Assembly (NCBI RefSeq): GCF_900106525.1
Contig: NZ_FNOG01000005.1
Location: forward strand, 310,001-374,000
DNA from: Lysobacter enzymogenes
GTDB lineage: Bacteria; Pseudomonadota; Gammaproteobacteria; Xanthomonadales; Xanthomonadaceae
Direction of reading: 5' to 3'
DNA: 64,000 bases
Both the position numbers and the translations under genes were made by a program. The notes below the pieces were generated by a model that was given only the letters and a program-made list of their open reading frames with translations, had not been told where the DNA came from and did not search any database. The first letter of the stretch is position 1, and every line of letters starts with the position of its first letter. This document shows, in pieces, positions 1-10,000 of the stretch.

Positions 1-3000
1 CGCCAGCGGTTCGTCGCCAGCGATCCAGTGGCGCTTGTCGGCGAACGGATAAGTCGGCAGCGACACGCGGCGGCCGGCATCGGCGGCGAGGCCGCGGCAA
101 TCCGGCAGCAGGCCTTCGATCCACAGTTGAGCGAGCTTGCGCGGGTCGCGATTGCGCGCCAGCAGGTCCAGCAGTTGTTCTCTTTCGCTGCGATCGAGCA
201 GCTTGGTCAGCCCTTCGCCGCCGCGGGCATGGCCGCTGAGCGCGTCGGCATCGACGGCGCCGGACAGGAAGGCGTCGAGGCGCGCGATCAACTCGTCGCG
301 GCTGCTGGCGATCAGCGCCAGCCGGTGTTCGAAGGTCTTGCGCCCGTGCTGCAGGGTATAGGCGATATCGACCGTACGGTGGGCGACGAAATCGCGCAGC
401 AGGTGCGCGCGCAGGCGTTGGGCCATCTCGCGCAGTTGCTCGGGCGTGCGCGCCGACAGCGGGAACAGCAGCGGCGCCGGCACCGGTTCTTCGTCGACCG
501 CCTGCCGGTACTGTTCGATCACCACATGTGCGTTGGCGCCGCCGGCACCGAACGAGCTGACGCCCGCGCGCAGCGGCACGGCGCCGCGCGGCGTCCAGTC
601 CTGCAGCTCTCGCTGCACGTAGAACGGCGTGGCGTCGAAATCGATGTGCGGGTTGAGCTCGGCGCTGTGCAGCGACGGCACCAGTTGCCGGTGGCGCATC
701 TGCAACAGCACCTTGCTCACGCCGACCACGCCGGCGGCGGCTTCCAGATGGCCGATGTTGGTCTTGACCGAGCCGACCGCGCACGCGCGCGCCGGCAAGC
801 CGGCGCTGGCGAAAGCCTGGCTCAGGCCGGCGATCTCGATCGGATCGCCGAGCTCGGTGCCGGTACCGTGCGCTTCGATGTAGCCGACGCTGGCCGGATC
901 GACGCCGGCCTTGGCCAGCGCCGCGGCCACCAGCTCGCCCTGGGCGCGCGGGTTGGGCACGGTGTAGCCGCTGGTGCGGCCGCCGTGGTTGACCACCGCG
1001 CCGCGGATCACGCCGTAGATCTGGTCGCGGTCGGCCAATGCCTGCGACAGCGGCTTGAGCAGCAGCGCGCCGACGCCCTCGCCGGCCACATAGCCGTTGG
1101 CGCTGGCGCCGAAGCTGCTGCACACGCCGTCGGGCGAGAGCGCGCCGCCAGCGTTATTGATGTCGAACTTGTGCTGGTGCAGGTCGAGGTTGACGCCGCC
1201 GACCAGGGCGGCCGTGCAATCGCCGTTGCGGATCGCCTCGCAAGCCAGGTGCAGCGCGGTCAGGCTGGAGGAACAGGCGGTGTCGACGCTGAGGCTGGGG
1301 CCGCTGAAGTTCATCCAATAGGACACGCGGTTGGCCACGCTCCACAAGAACGAGTTCGGCGTCAGCGGACGCCCGGCCAGTTTTTCCTCGACCCCGAGCA
1401 TCTGGTACATCGCCCAGACCGCGCCGACGAACACGCCGACCTTGCGCGTGCGCGGATCCTGCGCGAGCAGTTCCGGGTAGTAGCCAGCGTCTTCCAGGGT
1501 TTCCCAGGCCACTTCCAGGAACAGGCGTTCCTGCGGGTCGAGCACTTCAGCTTCGCGCGGGGAGATGTTGAAGAACAGCGAATCGAAGCGGTCGACGCAG
1601 TCGAGGAAACCGCCGCGGTAGTCGCGGCTGGGCGCCTTGCGCTGGCGCCGCGCCAGCCGTTCGCGCGGCATCGGGCCGACGCTGTCGCGACCGCTGCGCA
1701 GGTTGTCCCAGAACTCGTCGAGCGAGGCGGCGCCGGGATAGCGGCCGCCCATGCCGACGACGGCGATGTCTTCGCGCACCGGCGCGGGCACAGCGATGGC
1801 GACGGCGGGAGTTTCCGCGGCGGGCGCCGCTTCATCGGCGTCGACGGCAACCTGCGCCGCACTCGAACGCAGGTAACGCCGCAGCGCGAAGCGCGCATAC
1901 GGATCGGCCAGGCGTTCGTCGCCGCCGTGAAGTTCGGGAATGTCGCGCGGCTCGGCCAGCGCCGCGGCAATGCGCGCGCCGATCTGCGCCGCCTGCTCGG
2001 GCTTGAGCCCGACCGGCACCGCCAGGCGCACCAGCGCATCGAGCGCGTTGCCCTTCTGCATGCCCACGCTGTGGGCGCCGGCGCGCACGCCGGTCGCGAG
2101 GTACAGCCAGGCCAGGAACGAGGCCACCGACCGCTCCAGGCCGGCGAACGCGGCGATCGCCTTGACGTCGATCAGCACGCAGTGGCCGCCGGCCGGCGCC
2201 ACCACCGGCACGCCGCCTTGCTTGAGGGTGCGCCACAGCTCCGCGGTGGCGGCGACGCGGCGCTGGATCCGCGCGGCGATGCCGTCGCGGTCGCTCAAGG
2301 CCAGGGCCAGCAGTTTGCGTTCGACCGCATCCAGCCCCTCGCCCTCGTGCGCGGCGGCCTCTTGCAGGCGGCGCAGCAACGCTTCGTCGTTGCAGGCGAT
2401 CAAGCCGCCCTTGGCCACGCCGAAGTCCTTGGCCAGGCTGACCGTGGCCGCGTCGGCGCAGCTCAGCAGCTCGCGCAAGGCGTCCCAAATTTCGCGGCCG
2501 GCGAACTCGGGCGAATGCGCAGCGAGGTAGTGGGCGTTTTCCAGCGCGCGGGTGGCATCGAGCACCAGCGCGATGCCGCGCTCGGCCAGCGCCGCCTTGA
2601 GTTTGCGCAGATGCGCCAGCGACAGCGGCTGGCCGCCGCTGGCGTTGTCGCTCAGTTCGATCCAGCAAAACGCGAACGTCGCGCCGGGTTCGGCCAGCGC
2701 CTGCTGCAGCGCCGGCCAGTCGAGCTCGGCCTTGTACGGATACGGCGCGTCGAGCTGGAACAACTGCGGATGCGGCAGCTCGCGCGGGCTCAGGCCGTAC
2801 TCGATCTGGTGGTAGATCGCGGTCGGGAACAGCAGGTTTTGCAGCACCGTGCCGGACGCGCCCCAGGCGCGGCACAGCAGGCGCTCGGCGTCGCGACCGG
2901 AGCCGGCGAGGACGAAATGGCGGAACGGGAACAGCCCGCGCAAGGCGCTGTCCAGCTCCGCCGGCTCGCCCAGACGCGCGCGCAGCGCGGCCAGCCCGGC

Positions 3001-4683
3001 CGCGACGTAATCGCTGTCCAACTGCGCCCAGGAGTCGGTCTTGAGATCGAATTCGACGTCGCAGGACGGCAGGTTGAGCGGATTGAAGCCGTGCCGCGCC
3101 AGCGCGAACGAGCGCGGCTGGCCTTGCAGGCCCTCAAAGGCGCCCTGGGTTTCGCTGCTCGCTTCGTTGCGAGCCGCGGCGGCAGGCGCCGGCGGCGTCG
3201 CTTGCGCAGGCGCCGCTTCGACGGCGCCCGGGCGATGGGTGTGGTTGTCCGCTTCGGAGGTCTGCGTCCGCGCCGGATCGGCGATCATCATGATCAGATC
3301 GAGCACGTTGTCGCCGCCGCTGCCCGCAGCCGGCCGGCACAGATAGATCGTGCGGTTCTCCGGGCGGAACTTGTTCTTGAACTGAAGATTGCCTTCGTCG
3401 TTGAAGATGCCCTGGCTGTGCAGGTCGTCGAGGATGCAGTCCACCGCCGGGTCGGCGTTGGCCGAAGTCTCCAGGCGGCAGCCGTAGGTGCCGCCGAGGC
3501 TCAGCAGGTCGCAGCCTTCCTCGCGCAGGGTGCGCATGATGTTGACGATGGCGTATTCCAGCCCGCCCAGCGGCATCTCGCGCGGATAGAACTCCAGGTC
3601 CATCAGATAGCCGTTGAGCGCCTGGCTCATCCGCGAAATCAGGATGACGTTCTGCAGGGCGCCGTCGAGCCAGGTCAGGAACAGCCGGTGCTGCGGATGC
3701 AGACGGCCCTGCACGATTTCCTCGCGGACCAGTTGGATCAGCGGATTGACCATGGTCTTGCCGTCGCACCAGCGGTCGACGATCGCAGCGATCTCGCGGT
3801 CCACCGCCGGGTCGCTGCCGCAGGCGTATTCGACCGTGCGGCAATCGCCGGCCTTTTCGAACTTGGCGATCTGGTAACGCAGGCGCTTCATCGCCCCGCC
3901 TTCCAGGCTGAACTCGCGCAGGCCGTGCACGCGCTGCAGCACGCCGAACGGCGTGGCGGTAAAGGCCGCATCGCCGATGCGCTCGAGCGCGTGATCGATG
4001 AACAGGTTGAACTGGAAACCGCGCTGCGCGCAGTAGGCGCTCATTTCCCCGGCGATTTCGGCGAAATACTCTTCCGGGCCGGTATATGCATATACCAGGA
4101 CGGTATGACCGCTGCGCGCGTAATTGAAGTAGCCTCGCTGCGCCGCGCCGACGAACAGGTTCGGCGCGATGTTGCGGGTGCCGCGCGAGACGCAGCCTTC
4201 GTTCTTGTGCGCATCGAACAGTTCGCGCACGCGCGCTTCCAGCGCCGGGAAGTGCGGCAAGTCCTGTTCGAGCAGGCGGATCGGCTCGGCCGGGCGCTGC
4301 ACCGGCGCTGCGACGGCGACCGTGGCGACCGTGGCGGCCGTGGCGGGCGCGGCTGCGCTGCGCGGCGCTGCTGGCGCGACCGGTTCGGCGACCGCGCCCG
4401 CTCCGGCGAACTTGGCCGCAGCGACAGCAGCGTGCTTCTCGGCAAAGTAGCGCGCCAGCGATTCGATGTTGAAGTTCTCGAACAACAGCGTCTTGGGCAG
4501 GACGCCGAAATCGCCTTCCAGCGCCTTGATGATCTTCAGCACGCGGAAGGAATCCACGCCGAGCTCGCCGAACGGCGCGGTCGCGTCCAATGCGCGGCCG
4601 CCATCGGCGAGGCCGGCGGCGTCGGCGATCAAGGCCTTGAGGTAGGACTCGGTGCGTTCGATCAGCTGTTCGTGGTTGAGCAT
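1..4683 (-). CDS. trans-AT PKS protein ACP / DUF2156-like / PLP C-S lyase / KS (3' end outside window)
   Basis: Open from an ATG at 4683 to the window edge: 1,561 codons, C-terminus missing. Domains in order: acyl carrier (about 1-85; LGVDSF, phosphopantetheine Ser45); Ala/Pro linker; a GNAT-fold domain like DUF2156, the lysyltransferase part of MprF (about 145-452; MKRLRYQIAKFEKAG, FKNKFRPENRTIY); a full-length tryptophanase/tyrosine phenol-lyase type PLP domain (about 510-930; NASGGQPLSLAHL, DATRALEN, SLAKDFGVAKGG with PLP Lys752); ketosynthase (about 970-1393; Cys1137, His1272, His1312). Only about 155 residues separate the KS from the YPFADKRHW linker, too few for an acyltransferase, so the AT must act in trans. 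The DUF plus PLP-lyase pair resembles the DUF-SH didomain of leinamycin synthase LnmJ, which cleaves a cysteine C-S bond to leave a thiol on the chain. That role is inferred here. It is the first gene of its transcription unit, 885 bp from the lysobactin operon end. The start context has a weak ribosome site. Confidence 0.85.
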   Translation of the reverse strand, partial: MLNHEQLIERTESYLKALIADAAGLADGGRALDATAPFGELGVDSFRVLKIIKALEGDFGVLPKTLLFENFNIESLARYFAEKHAAVAAAKFAGAGAVAEPVAPAAPRSAAAPATAATVATVAVAAPVQRPAEPIRLLEQDLPHFPALEARVRELFDAHKNEGCVSRGTRNIAPNLFVGAAQRGYFNYARSGHTVLVYAYTGPEEYFAEIAGEMSAYCAQRGFQFNLFIDHALERIGDAAFTATPFGVLQRVHGLREFSLEGGAMKRLRYQIAKFEKAGDCRTVEYACGSDPAVDREIAAIVDRWCDGKTMVNPLIQLVREEIVQGRLHPQHRLFLTWLDGALQNVILISRMSQALNGYLMDLEFYPREMPLGGLEYAIVNIMRTLREEGCDLLSLGGTYGCRLETSANADPAVDCILDDLHSQGIFNDEGNLQFKNKFRPENRTIYLCRPAAGSGGDNVLDLIMMIADPARTQTSEADNHTHRPGAVEAAPAQATPPAPAAAARNEASSETQGAFEGLQGQPRSFALARHGFNPLNLPSCDVEFDLKTDSWAQLDSDYVAAGLAALRARLGEPAELDSALRGLFPFRHFVLAGSGRDAERLLCRAWGASGTVLQNLLFPTAIYHQIEYGLSPRELPHPQLFQLDAPYPYKAELDWPALQQALAEPGATFAFCWIELSDNASGGQPLSLAHLRKLKAALAERGIALVLDATRALENAHYLAAHSPEFAGREIWDALRELLSCADAATVSLAKDFGVAKGGLIACNDEALLRRLQEAAAHEGEGLDAVERKLLALALSDRDGIAARIQRRVAATAELWRTLKQGGVPVVAPAGGHCVLIDVKAIAAFAGLERSVASFLAWLYLATGVRAGAHSVGMQKGNALDALVRLAVPVGLKPEQAAQIGARIAAALAEPRDIPELHGGDERLADPYARFALRRYLRSSAAQVAVDADEAAPAAETPAVAIAVPAPVREDIAVVGMGGRYPGAASLDEFWDNLRSGRDSVGPMPRERLARRQRKAPSRDYRGGFLDCVDRFDSLFFNISPREAEVLDPQERLFLEVAWETLEDAGYYPELLAQDPRTRKVGVFVGAVWAMYQMLGVEEKLAGRPLTPNSFLWSVANRVSYWMNFSGPSLSVDTACSSSLTALHLACEAIRNGDCTAALVGGVNLDLHQHKFDINNAGGALSPDGVCSSFGASANGYVAGEGVGALLLKPLSQALADRDQIYGVIRGAVVNHGGRTSGYTVPNPRAQGELVAAALAKAGVDPASVGYIEAHGTGTELGDPIEIAGLSQAFASAGLPARACAVGSVKTNIGHLEAAAGVVGVSKVLLQMRHRQLVPSLHSAELNPHIDFDATPFYVQRELQDWTPRGAVPLRAGVSSFGAGGANAHVVIEQYRQAVDEEPVPAPLLFPLSARTPEQLREMAQRLRAHLLRDFVAHRTVDIAYTLQHGRKTFEHRLALIASSRDELIARLDAFLSGAVDADALSGHARGGEGLTKLLDRSEREQLLDLLARNRDPRKLAQLWIEGLLPDCRGLAADAGRRVSLPTYPFADKRHWIAGDEPLA

Positions 4684-4847
4684 GTCGGACGGGCGATATC
4701 GGCGCTGCGCGCGTGGGCGGCGCGCAGCGCTCAGCGGTGGCGAATGGCGCGCGTGGCTCGAATGCGGCGCGCAGGGCCGGACTCGATCGCGCGGAGAATT
4801 TCCTGAAAATCGGGGAGTTTCTTTCGCAGGCAAAGCGCTGCCATTGC

Positions 4848-4868
4848 TATCGATGTCTGCCATCGATA
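4848..4868. promoter_or_regulatory. Perfect inverted repeat, candidate operator
   Basis: TATCGATG, five bases, CATCGATA: an exact 8-bp palindrome with a 21-bp footprint, the geometry of a dimeric regulator site. It lies about 165 bp upstream of the PKS start codon. No regulator gene is in the window and I cannot name the binding protein. Confidence 0.5.
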
Positions 4869-5023
4869 ACAAGAAATCCTGCGGAAACTGCGCTGACTGA
4901 CTCCCGCGCGGCGCACACGCGACGTCGCGGACAAGGCTCGGGTTTGAGGAGGGATTTACCGCCGAAACTGCGAAACCGCCGCGAACGCGACGGCCGACTT
5001 TCACCCTGGGCAGGCTCCGCCCC

Positions 5024-5044
5024 GTGACGCTTCGATCGCGTCAC
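5024..5044. promoter_or_regulatory. Perfect inverted repeat, candidate operator or hairpin
   Basis: GTGACGC, seven bases, GCGTCAC: exact 7-bp arms in a 21-bp site, followed on the plus strand by ACTTTT. No plus-strand gene ends here, so an operator is more likely than a terminator. The half-site CGTCAC recurs three more times within 330 bp. Confidence 0.45.
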
Positions 5045-5253
5045 ACTTTTGCTGGGGTCCTACTGAATTCCTGGCCTGATTCCCCGGTACGTCCGCGAAC
5101 GCAGGACCGTCTTGCCGTCCATCGCCTCGCGTCGTGCAGCGCAGCCTACCGCCGCAATGTGGCAGGAAGATGCGATGCGCGAACGCCGTGCGGACACGGT
5201 CGCCTGCGGACCCGTCCCGGACGAAAAGCAACCGTTCGTGCCGGAACGTGCAT

Positions 5254-5283
5254 GCACCTTAGCCGAATAAAATTTGCAGGTGC
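5254..5283. promoter_or_regulatory. Inverted repeat GCACCT-N18-AGGTGC
   Basis: Exact 6-bp arms flank an AT-rich 18-bp spacer (5260-5277), an arrangement often seen where an operator brackets a -10 region. The promoter itself is not recognisable by consensus, so this is a weak call. Confidence 0.25.
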
Positions 5284-5393
5284 GTGAACAAAATGGAAGC
5301 CGTCACGATTCGCGATGAGGGCGCGTCACTTTGCTTACGGACTTATCGAATAAAGCTGTGATGCGTCACGGTATACGCTTGACCGATTGCGGG

Positions 5394-5417
5394 CGCGGCG
5401 CCGGCGCGGGCGCCGCG
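5394..5417 (-). terminator. Possible terminator of the lysobactin operon
   Basis: Perfect 9-bp GC stem (CGCGGCGCC / GGCGCCGCG) with a 6-nt loop, about 150 nt past the hydrolase stop. There is no T-run on the minus strand, so a classical intrinsic terminator is not shown; it may be a stabilising hairpin. Confidence 0.3.
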
Positions 5418-5568
5418 AAAGCGATTTTCCATCCGTTATTGCGCGACCGCCCGACCCGACGATTATTGGATATTCGTCGCACCGACCCGTTGCGTATTGG
5501 AGCGGCCCGATAGTCGACGATTGCGCGACAGCTTCAAGCGCCGGCGCCGTGTTGCGCGCCGCCGCGGC

Positions 5569-6945
5569 TCAGCACGGGCTGCGCGCGCACAGCGCGGCCT
5601 GGCCGTAGCGCGGTTGCAGGCGCTCGCCGCGGATGAAGTCCGCCATCAGCCGGAAGTAGCCGTCGGGTTGCCGGGTCGACAGGCGCTCGCCGTCGGCGGC
5701 GGTTTCGAATTCGTACATGCCGTGGTCGGCGTCGGCGAACAGCGCGGTGGCGATCGGCCGGCCGGCGCGTTGCAGCTCGCCGAGGCGTCGCAGCGTCTCG
5801 CGCGGCGGCGCGTCGCGGTCCTGGCCGCCGAACAGCCACAGCTGCGGCGTGTCCAGGTTGCGCAGCAGCGGCATCGGGTCGTAGTTCGCGGGGATGCCGG
5901 GCACGAGTTGCGGCGCGTCGCGGCGGATGATCGCTTCATCGTTGCCGAGCAGGTACCAGCTGAAGTTGCCGCGCACGGACGGATACCAGGCTTCCTTGGC
6001 GTACTGAGCCTTGAGCAGGGCCAGCCGTTCGTAGCCCTCGCTGAAACCGCTGTCGATCAGGCGCGCGGTGGCGTCGGCGATCTGCATCGCGCCGCGCATC
6101 GCCTCACTGTGTCCGCCGAAGCCGGCGCGCTCGAGATCGAAGGCGATCGCTTCGCGGTCTTCCTCCAGCGGCGATACCGCCAGCCCGAAGCTGACCACGA
6201 CGAAATCGACCGGCGCGATGCGCGCGGCCAATGGTGCGACCCAACCGCCCTGGCTGCCGCCCTGGTAACCGACGCGGCCAACGCGGGCGCCGGCCAGACG
6301 CTTGGCTTCGCGCAGCGCGTGCACGGCGTCGGTGGCCAAGGTCAGATAATCCTGGGTGTAGCGGCCGCCGGAGGCGCCGGTGCCGCGCTTGTCGTACGCG
6401 AACACGCCGATGCCGGCCGCGGCGAACTGGCGTTGCAGCGAGTAGCTGCGCAGGGCCGATTCGCGTTCGGCGCCGTGGACCAGGATCACCAGCGGCACCG
6501 GGCCGTCGCCGGGCGGCAGGGTCAGGCGGCCGGCGAGTTCGACGCCGCTGCCCTGGAAGCGGGTGTCGGTCTGGACCAGGGCGATGCGCTGTCCGTGCAG
6601 ACGGTCGAAGCGCAGACCGCCGCGGCCGCAATCGGCGAAGCGCACGCGGTGTCCGTCGGGGCGCGTCGTCCAGCCCAGCGTGCTGGTCCAGATGCCGTCG
6701 GCGCCCGCGGTCAGCGCGCCGCTGCGGCCGTCGTCGCGGCGCCAGCGCAACTGGCCTGCGGCGCCCGGGCCGATGTCGAGCGTACTGCCGTCGTCGAGAC
6801 GATAAGCGCCGATCGGCGCCGGCTCGGCGCAGCGTGCGCCGGCGGTGCCGGTATCGGCGGCGTGCGCCGTGCCGGCGAACATCGAGGCCGCGAGCAGGAT
6901 CTTGCGCGCCGTCGCCAGATAATCGGTCTCTATCATCATCGCCAT
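5569..6945 (-). CDS. Secreted alpha/beta hydrolase (serine esterase/peptidase-like)
   Basis: 458 residues from the ATG at 6945; another ATG at 6939 is possible. The N-terminus (ARKILLAASMFAGTAHA then AD) looks like a Sec signal peptide, placing the enzyme in the periplasm or outside. After about 120 residues of variable N-domain comes an alpha/beta-hydrolase core: HGAE oxyanion turn, YDKRGTGASGG, nucleophile elbow GGSQGG, acid region GGQDRDAP and DADHGMYEF with the catalytic His. It is the last gene of the lysobactin-direction operon, 143 bp after the RND pump. Substrate unknown. A drug-modifying or depsipeptide-hydrolysing role is possible from context, but general esterases of this family are common in Lysobacter. 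Confidence 0.8.
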   Translation of the reverse strand: MAMMIETDYLATARKILLAASMFAGTAHAADTGTAGARCAEPAPIGAYRLDDGSTLDIGPGAAGQLRWRRDDGRSGALTAGADGIWTSTLGWTTRPDGHRVRFADCGRGGLRFDRLHGQRIALVQTDTRFQGSGVELAGRLTLPPGDGPVPLVILVHGAERESALRSYSLQRQFAAAGIGVFAYDKRGTGASGGRYTQDYLTLATDAVHALREAKRLAGARVGRVGYQGGSQGGWVAPLAARIAPVDFVVVSFGLAVSPLEEDREAIAFDLERAGFGGHSEAMRGAMQIADATARLIDSGFSEGYERLALLKAQYAKEAWYPSVRGNFSWYLLGNDEAIIRRDAPQLVPGIPANYDPMPLLRNLDTPQLWLFGGQDRDAPPRETLRRLGELQRAGRPIATALFADADHGMYEFETAADGERLSTRQPDGYFRLMADFIRGERLQPRYGQAALCARSPC

Positions 6946-7088
6946 CGCCCGCAGCCTGTGTGTGCGGGCACGTTGCCACCGCAGCGGCGGGCGCTGCCAG
7001 CGGCGCGCGACGAAGCCGCCGAAGCCGCGACGAAACCGCGCTGGGCCGGAACGAAACCGCCCCGCCCTGCCGCGCGCGGCCGCGCCGA

Positions 7089-10000
7089 TCAGGCGCCCAG
7101 GGGCAGCTCCGCGCCGATCGCGCGCTGCGCGCGCCGATCGCGCAGCCGCTGCGCCCAGCGCTCCAGCGACAGGTAGATCACCGGCGTCGTATACAGCGTG
7201 ACCAGCTGCGACAGCAGCAGGCCGCCGACGATGGCCACGCCCAGCGGCCGCCGCAGTTCCGCACCGATGCCGCTGCCCAACGCCAACGGCAACGCGCCCA
7301 GCAGCGCGGTCGCGGTGGTCATCAGGATCGGGCGCAGGCGCAGCAGGCAGGCGCGGCGGATCGCATCGTCCGCGTCCATGCCGCCGCGCTGCGCGCCGAT
7401 GGCGAAGTCGATCATGATGATCGCGTTCTTCTTGACGATGCCGATCAGCAGGACGATGCCGACGATGCCTTCCACCGACAGGCTCATGCCGCAGGCCATC
7501 AGCGCCAGCAGCGCGCCGACGCCGGCCGGCGGCAGGGTCGAGACGATGGTGAGCGGGTGCAGATAGCTCTCGTAGAGCACGCCGAGCACGATGTAGATCA
7601 CCACCACCGCCGCCAGCAGCAACCACACCTCGTCGGCCAGCGAGGCCGAGAACTCGGCGGCCTTGCCGACCAGTTGCCCGCGCACCCGCGGCGGCGGCGC
7701 GAGTTCGCGTTCGGCGCGCGCGATCGCCGCCACCGCCTGCGACAGCGAATATCCCGGGGCGACGTTGAAGCCCAGCGTCACCGCCGGCAGTTGCTGCTGA
7801 TGGCTGACCACCAGCGGTTCGCTGCCGACCCGGGCGCTGGCCAGCGCGGCCAGCGGCACCACCCCGCCGGCGCCGACCTGGAAGCCGAGATTGCCGCTGC
7901 CGCCGATCCCGGCCGGCGTGGCCGAATTGCTCGACGCGGCCTGGCCGAACGCGGTGGCGGTGGCGCCGGTCAGCGCGCCGTCGCCGTTGGCGCGCACGCC
8001 GAGCTGGTTGAGCAGCGCGCCGGCGTTGCGGAACTGCGGCGCCACTTCCATCACCACCCGGTATTGGTTGAGCTGGGTGAAGATGGTCGAGATCTGGCGC
8101 TGGCCGAAGGCGTCGTACAAGGTGTCGTTGATTGTCTGCATCGGCACGCCCAGGCGGCTGGCCTTGGCCCGGTCGACGTTGAGCAGCAGCGCGTCGCCGC
8201 GCTCGGACAGGTTGTTGCCGACCTCGCTCAGTTCCGGTTGCAGGCGCAGGCGCTGGGTCAGGCGTTCGGCGTAATCGGCCAGAGCCTGGGTATCGACCGA
8301 GGACAGCGCGTATTGGTACTCGGTGGCGGCAACGCGGTTGTCCAGGGCCACGTCCTGCACCGGCTTGAGGTACAAGGCGACGCCGGGAACGTCGACGACC
8401 GCGCGGCGCAGGCGCGGCAACAGTTCGTCGAGTCCTTCGCGGCGGCCGCGTTCGGCCAGCACCAGGCTGAGCTGGGCCTGGTTGAGGGTCGGGTTGACCG
8501 GCCCGGCGCCGATGAAAGCCGCAACGCCGGCCACGCCTTCTTGTTTTTGCAGGATCGCCGCCACCGCCTGGGTGCGTTGTTGCATCTGCTCGAAGGCGAC
8601 GTTCTGGTCGGCCTGGAGCACGCCGACGACCAGGCCGGTGTCCTGTTCCGGCAGCAATCCCTTGGGGATCACGATGTACAGCGCCACGGTCAGCGCGACG
8701 CTGGCGCTGGCGACCAGCAGCATCAGGCGTGGACGCGCGAGCACCCAGTCCAGCGTGCGCGCGTACACGGCGAGGATGCGCGCCCAGCGGTCCGGGCGGC
8801 CATCTTCGCCGCCGCCGTGCTCGAGCGGCAGCGCGTCGCGCTTGAGCAGGTAGGCGCACATCATCGGCGTCAGCGTCAGCGACACCAGCATCGAGATCGC
8901 GGTGGCGATGGTCAGCACCCAGGCGAACTCATGAAACAGGCGGCCGGTGACGCCGGGCATCAGCAGCAGCGGCAGGAACACCGCGATCAGCGACACCGTC
9001 AGCGAGACCACGGTGAAGCCGATCTCGCGCGCGCCGATCTCGGCCGCGCGCCGGCTGTCCTTGCCCTGCTCCATGTAGCGCACGATGTTCTCGACCATGA
9101 CGATGGCGTCGTCGACCACGAAACCGGTCGCCACCGTCAGCGCCATCAGCGACAGGTTGTCCAGCGACAGGCCGGCGAAGGCCATCACTGCGAACGTACC
9201 CAGCAGCGACAGCGGCAGCGCCACCGACGGTATCAGCGTCGCCCACAGCCGGCGCAGGAATACGAAGATCACCGCCACCACCAGGCCCACGGTCAGCACC
9301 AGGGTGAACTGCACGTCCGCGACCGAGGCGCGAATGGTGGTGGTGCGGTCGGCGAACACCTCCAGGCGCACGCCGGCCGGCAGCACCGCGCGCAGCTCAG
9401 GCATCAAGCGATGGATGCGTTCGACCGTGTCGACGATGTTCGCGCCGGGCTGGCGGCGCACGTCCAGCAGCACCGCCGGGCGGCCGTCGGCCCAGGCGGC
9501 GAGCTGGTCGTTCTCCACGCCGTCGATCACCCGCGCCACGTCCTGCAGCAGCACCGGCGCGCCGTTGCGGTAGCTGATCACGGTGTTGCGGTATTCCACC
9601 GCGTCGCGCAGTTGGTCGTTGCTGCCGATGCTGTAGGACTGGGTCTTGCCGTTGAGCGTGCCCTTGGGCGCGTTGACGTTGGCCTGGGTCAGCGCGCTGC
9701 GCAGGTCTTCCAAAGTCAGGCCCAGATTCGACAACTGCGCCGGATCGACCTGCACCCGCACCGCCGGGCGCACGTTGCCGGCGATCGACACCAGGCCCAC
9801 GCCCTGCACCTGCGAGAGCTTCTGCGCCAGGATCGAATCGGCGTAGTTGTTGACCTCGCGCAGCGGCACGCTGTCGGAGCTCAGCTTCAAGGTCAGGATC
9901 GGCGCGTCGGCCAGATTGACCCGGTTGTACACCGGCGGATACGGCAGGTTCGCCGGCAGCACGCCCTTGGCCTGGGCGATCGCCGACTGCACGTCCTGGG

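Larger units (their letters stand above)
4684..5568. other. Intergenic region upstream of the PKS gene
   Basis: No convincing gene: small open frames on both strands match nothing I know and lack good ribosome sites. It must contain the promoter of the leftward PKS gene and the end of the lysobactin operon. It holds several inverted repeats (4848-4868, 5024-5044, 5254-5283, 5394-5417) and the hexamer CGTCAC at about 5039, 5301, 5324 and 5364. The stretch 5260-5290 is AT-richer than its surroundings and could hold a -10 element, but I see no consensus -35/-10 pair. Confidence 0.6.

Noticed and set aside
28..4806. Plus-strand open frame of about 1,590 codons over the PKS gene
   Set aside because: Same shadow effect; the minus strand reads as ACP, DUF2156-like, PLP lyase and KS with all catalytic residues.
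5024..5044. Intrinsic terminator for a plus-strand gene
   Set aside because: Although ACTTTT follows the stem, no plus-strand gene precedes it.
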